The position numbers were made by a program, and so were the translations under genes. From positions 17,942,002 through 18,006,001 of the forward strand of contig OY987242.1 in NCBI GenBank assembly GCA_963920765.1: 64,000 nt of DNA, read 5' to 3'. The notes under the pieces are model-generated. The model was not told the DNA's origin, did no database searches, and saw nothing but the letters and a program-made list of their open reading frames with translations. Source of the DNA: Ulota crispa. Lineage: Eukaryota; Streptophyta; Bryopsida; Orthotrichales; Orthotrichaceae. Shown here one piece after another: positions 23,791 through 37,065 of the stretch (within the stretch, counting starts at the first letter, position 1; the number at the start of each line of letters is the position of its first letter).

Positions 23791-26700
23791 CATCCAACAA
23801 TACCGGTAAATGGGATAAATCATTTTTTGAGAATTTATGTGGTACAGTGAGCATTTTGAATTTCTTCTATTGTCCATTCAAATACTATTTTGAATCAGAG
23901 TAATCTTTTAGGATATCTCCATTTAAATCTTAGTTATTTTGGACCAAGAATGCTTAAGAGAGATTGTCTCTCAAAGTACCAATAGACATTTATTACAATC
24001 TAACCTTAACATTATCAAATTAGATGGGGCTCTTCAACATAGCCAGTTGAAGAGGTATATCCAAAGAACTGTTATCAGAGTTAGGATGGTTAAATTGTTT
24101 GAAACTAAATTATGATATGCCTATTTTAATTCACAAATACAGAGCCAAATTAAGTGGAGTCAGTGTAATTGGCCAATTTTCTTGTTGTCGACTTTCGCCT
24201 TTGCAACATGGACAACCTTTGGCGCTGCCCAAACACACAAGGCCCTAGCAATGCTCCGCTCTAATGTTCATACTTATAATACACCTCCCTTTTTCACCTT
24301 CTTGCACCATCCTGACGTTGGTCTAATGTACCTCTTTTGTATCTTCCATTCCTTTAGAGATTAGCATCCCACTCGGCAAAAAATTGCTATTTACTCCGTG
24401 ATTGGGCTTCGTCAAGCGTTCTTCATCAAATTCCTTCTAAAACCCTTGGAAGGAACAATTTTCAATTTAGGGTTGGGGTGGAACTTGAACTTTTTGCAAT
24501 TCCGGACGCTTTTAGGGTATTAACTGTCTGCCCGTGACTGCACTAGGCCTTGTATTTCAAGGCTTTTTATAGAGCAAAACTTCATTGGCCGATTCCTCTG
24601 TTGCAAAGTTGTATCCAAAGTTTCCAAGGCTTATTGGCTTGTGGATCGTGACTGCCAAAGGAATTGAGCAACATGAATTTAGACGAGGTTACACCAGTAT
24701 GTCTGCAAGAGCACTAGGGTTAATCAGTTCAGGATTTCAAATTGAACTGAGCTACTGGTTTTCATACTCTTAATTTTTTTTGCTTAGTTTTGTTGTATGC
24801 ATATTATGGAAATGCAAGTGCGGTACTGGTTTGTCTTGAAAATCAAAAACACTACCGTATGCCATTATTTTGATAGTTTTGATACTTCGGTCTTATAGGG
24901 TTTGGTGGCGGAGGCAAGCTCTGCGGGCGATGCACTCCAAAAATTGACCACCAAGCAACACCGCAACCCAGAGGTTATACAAGGATCTCCAGGCTCCGTT
25001 ATCTTCAGTATAGTGAATCTAAGTGACAGCAAGGGGCTCGAATTGGAGGATCACATGAGACAAGCTGAAGGAGTTTAGCCGGCGAAAGACATCAAGATGG
25101 CCATCGCTGAAGTTGCTGCAGTTCAAATCGTAGCACCACCAGAACCAGTAAGAGGACTCACCTTTTCAAATCTTTAATCAACAAATTAGTTTGATTACTT
25201 TGAATGCAATGTCAGTCAATTTCATTTTGCGTCTTTTGTAAGGCTTAGGTTGGGGTATGTTTCATTTTGCCTCCTTTGTAAGGCTTAGCTTGGGGTAAAA
25301 GGTACTTAGGTTTCCCGGATTTAGGGTTGAGAATAAAGAGTACGACGAATCATATAATAAGTACAAAAATCCAGTGTGTGTGCAGATGCAACGACTGTAA
25401 ATAAGAGGACTTTCAAACAAGTTTTGTAGAGTCACAAAAAAACAAGTAGCTAAGAAATGACTGTCTAGAAGTGCCCGGCGTGTTTAGGATTTAGGCATAG
25501 TGACGCTTCTGGGTTCCGAGAATGCTTAAACCCTTGAGCAAGTGAACTTTAAAATTGACCAGAATACATCATGGCTAATGATTTGCTGAACGCAAGAAGA
25601 AAATCTAGACAAAAACATGGTTGTGGATAATCTCACGTAGGCAAATGTGATCGAGAATTTCAGAATAGGAGCAAACATGGACAACAACACTATTCTTTGA
25701 AATATTTGTTTTAATGCAGCAGAAGCTGCCAGGTTTAGTATCCCTCTTTGCAGGATAAAGCCTAAACTCTAAAGCTCAAACCAAGCACCAAATACATAAT
25801 AAACACCTGAAATATGAACCTCAAATCTATAGAAGCCAACTTAGTTTTAGTTAAATTAGTAGTATAAGTAATCAATTAAGAATTGAAAGAGACCCCAACC
25901 GGCAACTCAGAAATTGATGGCTTGCGTGAGCAAGTATGGTGAATGTGTTAATAGTCATAATACTTAACAACGTCATCTTAAATGATATCTTGGTCTCATT
26001 TTGAGTTAGTTTGGTGATCATTTAATCACCTAAAGAACTAGTTAATCAAACTTGATATCTTTCCATGTGTCAACCTGCAACTCTACTTGGAAATTGTAAG
26101 TCAACAATCTCTCCGTACTTCATTATGTAATGCTAGATAAAGCAGCTTCAAATTGAGCATTTACTCTTTGTTTTATCACATTATTTATTTTTTTGCTATA
26201 TTTTCATCAATTTGACAAAGATTCTACACCTTTTAAGGGATTTGACTCATTAAATCTAGAAAATCAAAAGCTATTGTTCATTTTTAGCTAATTAGGCTTC
26301 AAAGGAGGTCATGATTGTAACACACAATTCATTTGGTAGCAACCAATTTGGAACCATGAGTGCGTTTAGTAGGAGAATTTGAATTTTGTTACATCACTTG
26401 CACTGACCACAATTGCCACCTATTTGGAACCTGGAGGTCTCTGGATGAGATTCTTTTGATAATGCAAGTCAAAAAACAAAATAGAAAAATGCAAGCTACA
26501 TTTTGCTCATTGAGCCTCCTCGGAATTCAAGAAGGCTCAGTACACATTCAATTAGCTAATGACAATGCTGGACAACAATTTTTTTGTGTTAAATATGGTG
26601 GTAGCTAGGGTGGCACCAAGTTTCCACATACCATGTAATTTTAGGCTTCTGAGGTAATTTTCATCACAAATTCTTTAGGCAATGAGGGTTGTTAAGCATG

Positions 26701-27147
26701 AAGAAACCTGGCTCCACATATGAACTTAACAACTAAAATTAGGCAATACAAAAACTTATTTCCTAGTCAAGTTTGAGCAACAAAGTATTCTAATTCAATT
26801 GGTAGTAGCTACATAATTCAAGGACCACACTAAATTTTGCCAATACACTAACTTAGATACACCTCAAGTTAAGAAAGTCACATCTGGGTTACAACTTACA
26901 AGGCATAGAAGATCCAAAATTTGAAAAATAAACATGGATGCATTGTATACTCCTAAGCACCATACAAGGACATGCAAAGTGAGAAAACTTTGAAGCACTT
27001 TACAACATACCAGCAAGCTTAACTAACAAGGTTAATGCTTCCAAAAAAATTTGAAGTCCTCATGTAAGCAATAGTCTTAAACATCAAAGTGGTCATGAGT
27101 TTGTCAAGTTCCAAAAAAACACAAGAGAACATAATAATGCTAACATG
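23791..27147. other. Interior spacer, possible captured fragment at about 24.9-25.2 kb
   Basis: Mostly AT-rich. At about 24901-25160 base composition rises and a forward frame reads LVAEASSAGDALQKLTTKQH and on to a TAG. After that stop, MAIAEVAAVQIVAPPEP follows in a codon-like pattern. This resembles a piece of an ordinary gene picked up by a transposon, but I cannot name a parent. A half-copy of the palindromic repeat lies at 26513. Confidence 0.4.
25221..25300 (+). repeat. 40-bp exact-period tandem duplication
   Basis: Two adjacent 40-bp units, each TTCATTTTGC, then TTTGTAAGGCTTAG, then TTGGGGTA. They differ at only a few positions. Confidence 0.85.
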
Positions 27148-30060
27148 CTAAGTATCAAATTGGCGTTTGGTTTCAATCTTCCAAGAGTCATATGTAGCAT
27201 CGTAAGGAAAATCAAACAAGCTATAGAACCCTTGAGCCTTCATTCCAACAACTAAGGAGAGATGGGTAATCAAGCGATTCCGTAACTTAGTCTTCATAAA
27301 AGACACAATACTAAACGTTTGCTCATCTTGAACACAACCCAACACCATTACAATGGCTATTTCTACAATCTTTATATACTCCGAAAGTTGATGACGTAAG
27401 TGTGAATTGCCTTCAATTGTACGCCACATTCGACTCAAAGGATTCACATCAAAGGGCTTCAACATCATGAGTTTTGCATTACTTTGCATACTGAATTTGA
27501 ATAAACTTGCCTGCATGTCCAATTTTGCAAGGGATAGAAGCGGATCAACCTCTAAGTTGAAGGTGCTCTTTTTGTTGGTGAAAGGTTTTGCATATCCATA
27601 TGCATCTTTGATGACTCTCATATGATGGACAAAATTTTGCTCACACTCCTCATCAAGCCAATATTGAGGATAAAAAATACCCAACGCATTCATGAGATGT
27701 GATGCTGGAAATCTGGTTGTCAATTCTGAGATTATTGTAGATGCTGCACCTGTAAAAAAAAGTAAGAAGTTAACACAATGATAAAAAAGCAAGACATTCA
27801 AAATTTTAAACAATGAGCAAGATAATTAAATTGAATTTAAAAAATAATGGTTCATACTGCACTCTTGACAGAGTCAATGATTGCTACATATACGTCTCGA
27901 GTGACTGGAGTGCCAATTTGCGTGACTGTATCTCAATACATTGCCCGAATGCTATGACCCTTGGGCTCAAAACTCAAGTATTCAACACCGTTAGAGCTCA
28001 AGTCTAAATCATTTGTAACCCATTTTATGGGTATAGCATTGTGTCGTGTGTTGACTAAAGCATTGAAGTCCCAAAATAAATCATGAGTGTAAGCAGGAAC
28101 TGGATTACAGTACATTACACTAATGTTGGCTTGACAAATCTTCATAGCAGCCAAAAATCATAGATAAATGCATCTGATTTTTGAGCATATTGCATTAATG
28201 AAAGCATAGATCGCAACATGGGCATGAGGCATGCAAGGCCAACAACTATTTGCACATCCGTGAGGTGATCAATGCAGGTTTTTGCAGTGTTAGTTGTGGT
28301 TGAATCTTGCTCCATCTTCACAAGAAGTGTTCTATATTCATTCATAATGCAAACAACAAGAGATAACATTGAGAGCCACTATGTTTTTATATTCTTCAAG
28401 ATCTTCAAACCCTTAGTTTGAATGACCTCAGCAAGTTTTACAAACTCCAAATGCCGCTTGGGTGGATGGCTAAAGTAAGTGTATAAATCTTGTAACATAC
28501 ACTCAATTCGACCCACAATTGGTAGATTGCTTAAGGTTTGAATGGCCAAATTGGTTCTCTGAGCCTACAAAAATCAATACAACATATGTTAGATTACATT
28601 GTATAATTATAGTAAATGACCTTTCACATTTAAGAATAATATAACACACATTAGGTTACAATCATGCAACTATAATGAAAGCCCCTTCACATGGACTTGA
28701 AATAATTCATGTTTGACCTTTGAAAAACAGATTATTCACATTTTTTAAATGAGAAACCAAATTAAATTAACATGTTGCAAAAATATTGAAAAACAAACAA
28801 ATTTGAATAAAAAAATCTACATATAAACTATTCAAGTTGGTTCATTGTAGCAATTGCCTTAACAATATGAAATGATTTGAGCATGATTGTAATATAAAAA
28901 AGGTGTAAGATGTAACTTACTATGCAATGTATGCCTTCAATCCTTGGACTTCAAGATTGTTGTAATTGTCGCACAATACCATTTCTAGATCCTTGGAAAA
29001 CATTAACTCCATCTATATATCAATACAGCAATGAATTGATCACATTATATCAGCACAATAATGAATTGATCACATTACATATAGCAAAATTTACCTTCAC
29101 ATGTTTATAATCATCAAAATAAAATGAAAACATACTTGTTTGAAATTTATAAACATACAACGTTATTAAATTTAAAAAACAAATTGAAAATTTTACCTAC
29201 CCCAAATGCTAAAAGCTTTGTGCTGATGTTTTCCTTGGTAAGGCCACCAATTTCAATCATAGCTCCCATAATTATTTTTGTAAGATTGTTTGCAGTTGCT
29301 TTTTCCTAAATATGCTTAAGTGACAACAGAATTGGAATGCGGTTCCAATCTTCAACAACATACACATGAATAGAGATCCAAGTGCCGTTATCAATAGTTG
29401 TAACTTCATCACAAGTGATGGATATGAACAACATCTTTGGTCTTGGCTAAAACCTGCTTTTGCATATGCTCTGCTATATTCCAATTTGCATTATTGCTCC
29501 AATGGCACTTAGGTGTATTTGGTACTTGCAAAAAATCAAATAATGGCTTTATACCTTCAAACTTCAACATATGCCGGCCTTGTTGCAAGAGGTGAAATAT
29601 CAAACCCATCTATTGTTTCTTTCGGGCATGGTTTCCTTTCACTTCAATGACCAACTTATCAATTGATACCATCGACAAACTTGTTGTATAGCTATGCTCA
29701 TTTTTCAAGTGCTTGCAATTTTTGCAATGTACCACTGCCTTTTTTTTATATTGTTTGCCATATTTTTCTTAGCCTTCCTCTTCTCTCCATGTTTTTTTAG
29801 TGTATCCCATTTTGGAGCAATAATTTTGTCGTGGCCTTCCATGAAGAAACAAATATGACACTTCTCAAAGTCATAAAAATCATCTGAACCTTTCACACAC
29901 TTTGCTCATGAAAATCTAGCAGCTCAATTTCCTTGGAATTTACGTATAGCTTTATATGATTTTTTTTTCTTCTCAATAAACTTTTGCACTTCTTCACCAT
30001 TTGGTTGATTGTCATTCACAAGCACTATATCATCAGAATCCAATTCTGTTGAATTCTGAA
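27148..30060 (-). pseudogene. hAT-superfamily transposase-like gene, decayed
   Basis: The reverse strand reads as fragments of one protein. The N-terminal part (about 29900-29700) has a Cys pair (CHIC) and KWDTLKKHGEKRKAKK, a short zinc-finger-like lead. The centre (about 29450-29300) has ITCDEVTTIDNGTWISIHVY and VEDWNRIPILLSL in a shifted frame, typical of hAT-derived proteins of the ZNF862/DUF4371 type. The C-terminal part (27813-27148) carries the dimerisation motif: VQDEQTFSIVSFMKTKLRNR. Several stops, frame shifts and apparent introns break it. The nearby Ty3/gypsy element begins only about 40 bp upstream of the N-terminal fragment and may have cut off the start. Function in this copy is very unlikely. 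Confidence 0.78.
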
Positions 30061-30101
30061 TAATTTGATCAATTTGACGAAGATCATTTAGTATCAAGAG
30101 A

Positions 30102-30523
30102 CGGACTCAGTGACAAGAACGAAGTAGAAAAAACGTAAAATAAAAACAAGAGCTCAAAAATGTACTTAGAACCAAGGCTAGAGTAGTATATTAGAAAGTA
30201 GCAATACAAAGCAAGGCTAAAACTTGAAGGCCAATGACTAAAGCGGCAAGATGAATTATCAAGACTGAGGAACATCTCAGTCTTGACTCCTTTATATATT
30301 AGAGATCGAAGCTTGTCCGTCAAGCTTAAAAGTTACTTGTGAAGCTTCCTCCGACTTGTCCGTCCAGCTTGGAAGTTGTTTGAAAACTTTTTCTGATTTG
30401 AACGGCACTCGAGCTGCTTCTACTAGGTAGAAAGCTTCCTGGAGAGCTTCTTGAGAAGCTTTCAACTTTCTAGAATCTTCTAGAAACTTTTTAGAACTAG
30501 TCAACTGGTTCATATCCATAACA
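30102..30523 (-). repeat. 3' LTR of the Ty3/gypsy element
   Basis: About 422 bp, beginning TGTTATGG on the reverse strand. It shares long blocks with the other LTR (GACTGAGGAACATCTCAGTC, GACTCCTTTATATA) and is about 55 bp longer. Extra sequence includes a second copy of CTTGTCCGTC-AGCTT, consistent with a local duplication here or loss in the other LTR. TATATA lies near 30293 as the likely promoter. Confidence 0.88.
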
Positions 30524-30650
30524 TTACCTCCCCTTTTAGCTCCAAGATCCTTTGAGGAATTCATGTAGTCGTTGCTCTTGGCTTCGTTTGTTGCTGTTGA
30601 TGAAATTCTTAAATCTTTAAGGGAACGTTCGATAAATTTAAAACTAGTTT

Positions 30651-33600
30651 TCATGTACGCTCGCTAATTGGGTAGTCACGCCAATAAACAAAGTATTCGA
30701 CTTGCCTTCTCCAAATCCTTATATCTAAATTTTTTTCAACTTTATACTCTTTGATGCTATCTATTTCAATACAAGGCAGTAGAAGTTGAATTCTTCCAGG
30801 AAAATTAAATTCTTTATAAGTTTCCAAAAGTAAAATATGAAACACTAGATGTACTTTCATTGTTGCTGATAGTTATAATCGATATACAACGGCATTGATT
30901 TGTTTTTCAATATTAAATGATTCGATCCGGCAAAAATCAAGTTTATTGCTTGAACAAGTCGTCTTGATATTACGTTGTAGTATCTATACTTTTTCACCTA
31001 CTTGAAACTGTGGTTGCTCTTTTTTTCTCACATTAGCAAACTCTTTGTAACGTACTTAAGCTTCTTGTAAATGAACTTTCATTATTGTAAGTAACTCTTG
31101 TAAAAGCATTATAAAAAATTATTTGCTACAGGACTCTCCCCTCTTCAAGCTGGTAGCATATTGATTTTTGAATGATGTTCATAATTTGCGTAAAATAGAG
31201 TTTTTTGAATTGATGCATACTTACTGTTGTTGTATGCAAATTTTGCAAGCGGTAGCAAAGACATCTAATTATCTTATTAATAATTTATGATACTTTGTAA
31301 ATATTGCTCTAATATTTAATTTATGCATTTGGTCAGTCCATCTGTTTGAAGATGAAAAACCAAAGAAAGCTTGATCTTCAGTTGTAAAAATTTAAATAGC
31401 GATTGCTAGAATTTGGAAATGAATTGTGGACCTTAGTAAGACATAATGTTTTCGGGTAGTTTATGATATCAATAAATGCTGCCGATGAAGAGCTTAGCTG
31501 TTTTTTCTGTAGTGATTGTCTTCTTGGAAAAAACAAAATGTGCCATTTTTGAAAACAGATTGATTATTACACAAATAGAATCAAACTTAGCCAAAAGTGA
31601 TAAGTCTGTAATGAAATTCATAGAAACAAATGACCATGGTTATTTTGGCATTGGTAAAGGCTGTAAAAATTTGTTGGTCAATGTCGCAGATTCTTGAAGC
31701 GAGAACATGTGTCACAAAGATAGAATAAATTATTTGATAGCTTTCTACAACTGTGGCCATCAAAAATTTCAAGAAATGAGTTCCAATGTCTTGTTGAAAC
31801 CAAAATGTCTAACAATTGAAAGGTCGTAGCGTGCTTGCATGATTTGAAGACGTTGTAGTCCATCCGAAATGTATAGACGTTCTTCAAAGTATAAAAGTTA
31901 ATCTTCAATTTTGAATTCACTGGAATCTTTTGTAGAGTTATTAGAATATTACTTGATATCAAACAGCAAAGCATCTATAACTGACGCTGTTTAGATTTTG
32001 TCTAGAAAACCAGAATCAGCTGGAAACGAAACTTGAGCTGCTCATAAACAAAAGCGTCCAAGATTCAAGAGTGTCGTCCGTTGTTGATCATATGTTGCTC
32101 CCCATCTTTAGGTATAAAGTTGGATCTTCTAGATAAAGCATCAGAGAACCATTGTTGCTTCTCGGGTCGATGTATGATGACAAAGTCAAATCTAGATAGA
32201 AATATATTCCAACGGATTTGACGATACTTCAAGATACAAATAGACATGAAATATTCAAGGTTTTTGTGATCAGTATATACTGTCACCTGGTGTGCAGCGC
32301 CTTCAAGAAAATGACGTCATTCTTAGAAAGAATCCACAATTGCAAGTTGCTCTTTATCATGGATTTCATAATTGATTTTTGCTGCGCTGAACTTTCTTGA
32401 ATAGAAAGGAACTGAATGGAGTTTTTTATCTTACTTTTATTGCAATAATATCGCATCTAATGCAAAATCTGAAGCATCTGTCTCTAAAAAGAACGGCTTA
32501 AAAAAATCTGGATGTATCAAAATTGGTGCTCTAGTAAAAGTTTCCTTCAGTGTTTAAAAAATCTTGTCTGCTTTTTGACTCCAATCCAACTTATCTTTAC
32601 ATATGAATCGCGTAAGTGGAGTGGCTATTTGAGAATAGTTCTTGATAAAGATTTGGTAGAAATTTGCAAAACCAAAAAAGTATTGTATATTGCATACTGT
32701 CTTTGGAGTTATTCAATCTAATATGGCTTGAATTTTCTTGGAATCTATCAAAATATCTTCATTTGAAATAATATAGAGAAAAATCTTGAATTAAATAGTG
32801 TGAAAATTACACTTTTTGAGTTTGGCGTATAGTCCAGTATTACAAAGTTTTTCAAGTATTAGTTTCATATATCTTGCACATTGAATTGGATCATTAGAAT
32901 ATATCAAAAAATCATCTAGATAGCAGATAATTAAATTGTCTAGAAACTTGCGGAATATATCATTCATAAGACGTTGAAAGATTGCCGATGCATTTATAAG
33001 TCTAAAAAGCATGACGTTATATTTAAAGTGTCATAATTTGTCCAAAAAGCTATCTTCCATTTCTCACCTTCTTTGATTCGTACAAAATTGTATACTCTCT
33101 TCAGATCGATTTTGGTATAAATCTTTGCTTGTCCGATTTGATCAAGAAGTCCGCTGATTAGAAGTAACGGATACCGATACTTGATTGTAACTTTATTGAA
33201 GCCACGGTAATCCACGCATATTTGTAAAGATTCATCTTTCTTTTTTACAAATAAAATAAGTGCACCAGCTGGAGACTTGGAGTGTCGAATAAAATTCTTG
33301 GCCAAGTTTTCATCAAAATATTCTTTCAATGTAAAAAACTCGTTTTGCGATAGATTATAAATGAAATCAAAAGGTGGTTGTGCACTTTGTTCAAGATTAA
33401 TAGCGCAGCTATATAATTGATGCTTGAGCAAAATATCTGCATTCTTCTTCTCAAAGACATTTTGATATTCTTTGTATTCTTCTAGAAGAGTGGTTGTTTT
33501 GGTGGTTTGCTCAAACATTGGAATAGTATATGTCACAAATATAATACCATATTTGGCAGTTTGCATAAACATTCAAGCTCCAATAAATAAGGGTTTAGAC

Positions 33601-34400
33601 ACTTTCTGGCCGGAAAGTTCTATAGATTTAACCAATGATTTATTCGTAAAAAAATTTTCAGGAAGAAATGTAATACCAGTTTGCCCAATCAATTTGAAAA
33701 TTATACTTTTCAAACCAAAAAAGTTATAAAATTACAAGATTGGAAAAAGAACGGATAACATTGTAGATTACATAGCTACTATAGATTTTTGCAACTGTTT
33801 GTATGAGAGTTGTTTCGTAGATAACATTGCCAGAAGATAGCGGTCGTCCGTCAATAATTTTAACGTGAATAGCCTTTGACTTTTGAACTATAAGAATCGT
33901 ATGCGGTTTTACGAACGACTCATCTATAAAACATGCTAAGGCTCCGGAATCTATCAAACTATGAATTTTAAGATTTTTAGAATCTAAATAAACTGATATG
34001 GTAAAACAAAGAGCGGAATTTGCAGATAATGCAGGACCTGAAGATATCAACAATGTTATAAAATCTAGTCGCACGGTCCCTATTGTGATTGGACTTTGTC
34101 GTTTTTCTATTGAACATTGGTACTCCAAAATTATGAAGTGCGTCATTGTTTCTTAGGATAATCGCTAACTTTATGTTATTCTTTTCCACAGTAAAGACAT
34201 AATTATTCTTTGCGTTGGCGTTTCTTCTCTTGTTTTGTAAGAGGTTTGAATTGAATTGCATCAATTTGCTTCTCTTCAATTTCGGATTGTTTTCTTGAAT
34301 TTGGAATTGAAGAATTGACGGAATACCCAGTGTAAGGTCGCGGCATGCTCTATGCTCGTTTATCTTGTTGCCGCTCAAATAGCATATTGTTACATTTGAC
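30651..34400 (-). pseudogene. Decayed pol polyprotein of the Ty3/gypsy element
   Basis: Read on the reverse strand: aspartic protease with DSGA (34146-33724); the first half of reverse transcriptase with CVDYRGFNKVT and a KIDLKRVYN block (33572-32994); the second half with the YLDD active site (33012-32791); RNase H with TDHKNLEYFMS and DALSRRS (32286-32065); integrase remnants (about 31974-31590); and a C-terminal chromodomain reading RRQVEYFVYWRDYPIS (30860-30651). Retroelement chromodomains can steer integration to marked chromatin. Fragments lie in different frames. Confidence 0.85.
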
Positions 34401-34586
34401 AGCTTGACTAATAGCCTCGTTCAATGTTGTAGGGTCTGGTAACAAAAGCAGTAAGTCTTTTATTTCGTCACGTAAGCCATAATAGAATTGGTTCATCAAA
34501 GCTTGTTTGTCCTAGTTAATGTCGTATGCGAGCTGGCAAAAATCTGAAGTGTAGACTGATGCTGTACATCTTTCTTGTTGTAAATT

Positions 34587-34838
34587 CTAAATTTTTGTTG
34601 TTGCAGAGCGTATTTTGTCATGCTCACCAAATGCTTTTTTAAAAGTGTCTAGAAATACTTTAAAATAGTTGAGTATCAGAAAGTTTTTTTCAAGAAATCG
34701 TGCAAACCAAGAAAGTGCTTGTCTAGATAACAAAAATTTTATCAATCCAATGCAAGCTGCATCTGCATTGGGGTTGAAGGAGCGTAATGAGTCGAACTTG
34801 ATTGACAAAACCACGAAATTTGAAACATGTATTGACAT
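34587..34838 (-). pseudogene. gag fragment of the Ty3/gypsy element
   Basis: The reverse strand carries LIKFLLSRQALSWFARFLEK and a following FKKAFGEHD segment, matching the conserved core of plant gypsy gag. It lies between the upstream LTR and the protease, as expected. Only this core is readable. Confidence 0.65.
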
Positions 34839-35512
34839 ATTTCTCCGGAATGCTAACTCTATGTTCTTTATTTTTGCTAGTACTTAAAACCTGCAGCATG
34901 GAACTTGGAATATTGTTGGCTTGAATAGTTGATGTGGGTGTTATAACATGTTTTTGCTCTATAGATTATTACAGCCTTGCTTCAAAGCCAGAAAACCTTG
35001 AGTTGAGTTCTTCGGTCTGCTTAAACATCTGTTGTCGTTCTAAATTCATAATTATAATTGCGGACGTAATAGCATCAAACTTTGAATTGTTTAGAACGAC
35101 TTTGTTCCCTTTCGTCATGACAATAATGTAGTATTCTAGTAATACACGTTGATAAAAACAACAAGACCACAAATGCTCGAAAAGATAAACGGAGTAGGTT
35201 GTAATAGTAACGCTTTGAAGCTAGCTTCACCAAACTCTTGTACAATTTTCTATATAAATTCATATTTAGATTAGCTAATAATACGGATTTCAAAATTAAA
35301 ATTGAATTTTTGGATTGGAGATCTATTCAGTTCTATAAACTTCAACAATAGAAAAAATCTATAATAAAAACAGACAACACCATCAATTTAAAAATGGATA
35401 ATCTGCAACTTTTAAAACACTTTGCAATTTTCAAATAGAAGGGTAATCCATGCTCTATTCAAAATCAAAAAGTTTTAATCATGTTGAAGCAGTCTCGACA
35501 AACTGCCAGGGA

Positions 35513-35879
35513 TGAGCTCAGTGACAAAAACAAAGTAGAGGAAACGTAAAATCAAAACAAGAAGTCAGAAGTATATTTAGAATCAAGACTAAAGTAGTAT
35601 ATTTGAAAGTAGCAATACAAAGCAGAGCTAAGGCTTGAAAGCTAAAGACTAAGGCGACAAGAAGAGTTATTGAGACTGAGGAACATCTCAGTCTTGACTC
35701 CTTTATATACTAAAGATCGAAGCTTGTCCGTCAAGCTTGGAAGTTATTTGAGAAGTTTTCTCTGATTTGGACGGCATTCAAGGTGCATCTACTAGGTAGA
35801 AAGCTTCTTAAGAAGTTTCAACTTTCTAGAATTTTCTAAAAACTTTCTAGAATTAGCCAACCAATTCATGTCCGTAATA
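35513..35879 (-). repeat. 5' LTR of the Ty3/gypsy element
   Basis: About 367 bp, direct copy of the LTR at 30102-30523 with many substitutions and one large length difference, which indicates an old insertion. Confidence 0.88.
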
Positions 35880-37065
35880 CTTAGTGGTATAACCAGCTTC
35901 ACCGTAGGATTTGAACAAGACTTTTGTTTACGCAATTAATTATAAACATTGTGAAGAGTATTCTTACAACGAACATGACCTTTCATGATTTTGTGAACAG
36001 AAGGATCGTTCTGAACTGGAGTCTTATCAATAGATCCGTTTGCATTATCAAAAATAGAAACAACATTTGGAGAATCAAACACGGTGCTAGAACTTGCTCC
36101 ATTTTCTAAAGAACATATTTTAAAACCTTGGCTTGTCCCTCCATCACTACTTTTGGTAGTAACTCTTGAGAAATACCTCTCAAGTGCACAACCACAAAAC
36201 ATGGTGACTAAACACAAACAACACTAACAATGAATTCAAAACCCTAATGTTTGAATGCAAACAAAAAAAAACAAAAACATCAAAAGTACTCAAATTACAT
36301 GTTATTCCAAAGCTGTGAACATTAAAGGTAAGACATTGCGCTCATTTAATATTCCATTTGTCCCTAAACCTCCAAATAACAATCTCTCATAAATGCATTT
36401 CTAAATGCTCACACTCTCACAGTGTCCATCGCAAATCAAATTCATGATTTTCAAGCTACTTTGAGTCCTTGACGTATCCAAGGCATCAAATAATTTTAAA
36501 AAATAATCTCCTCTCATTGAAGACTTTCACAGTTCAATTACAAAAAAGATTTGTACTATAGTATCAAACATTTAATAACACTATCTTTGAGACAGAGATA
36601 CAAAAAGCAATTAAACAAAGCTCTCTAAGTTTTCAAATTTGAAACTAGCTGCTTGAGCTTAATTTTTCACCCAATTTACCTTTGGCAACTCAACTTCCAA
36701 GTGAAAAGAAGAAGATGACACCAACATGCAACTGCCCATTTAATAAATTAACTAGATCCGAACTCGTCTCAAACGTCATTGGCTGTTGCCAAATGGCAAC
36801 ATAATCATGATTACCTTTTAAATCACTCAATTTACATGTGGTGACATGACCCACATGGTGAAATGATTTTAGGCTGTCTACTTCTTTCATGTACAAAATC
36901 TTAGGCGATAAAATTCTAAAATTTGGTAGTATTTCCTAAGGGCAAAGAGAACTTGGATTTCTATGAGTGAAATCTGGCACTATTTTGCCAAGAAAAAAAA
37001 CGCTAATGTTGAAACCCAAAGCCATCGTCAAAGTTTGCAGAAATCTAAAAGTCAATATTCCATAA
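35880..37065. other. Interior spacer without a supported gene
   Basis: AT-rich DNA with short reverse-strand frames (for example 35936-36217) that match nothing I know. No repeat structure stands out. Confidence 0.5.

Larger units (their letters stand above)
30102..35879 (-). mobile_element. Ty3/gypsy LTR retrotransposon with chromodomain, decayed
   Basis: Two direct LTRs (30102-30523 and 35513-35879) enclose pieces of gag, protease, reverse transcriptase, RNase H, integrase and a chromodomain, all on the reverse strand in the Ty3/gypsy order. A polypurine tract (AAAAGGGGAGG on the reverse strand) directly precedes the downstream LTR, and a TGGCAGTTTG that could be a primer-binding site follows the upstream LTR. 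Stops and frame shifts are frequent throughout, so it cannot move by itself. No clean 5-bp target duplication was found. Confidence 0.9.
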
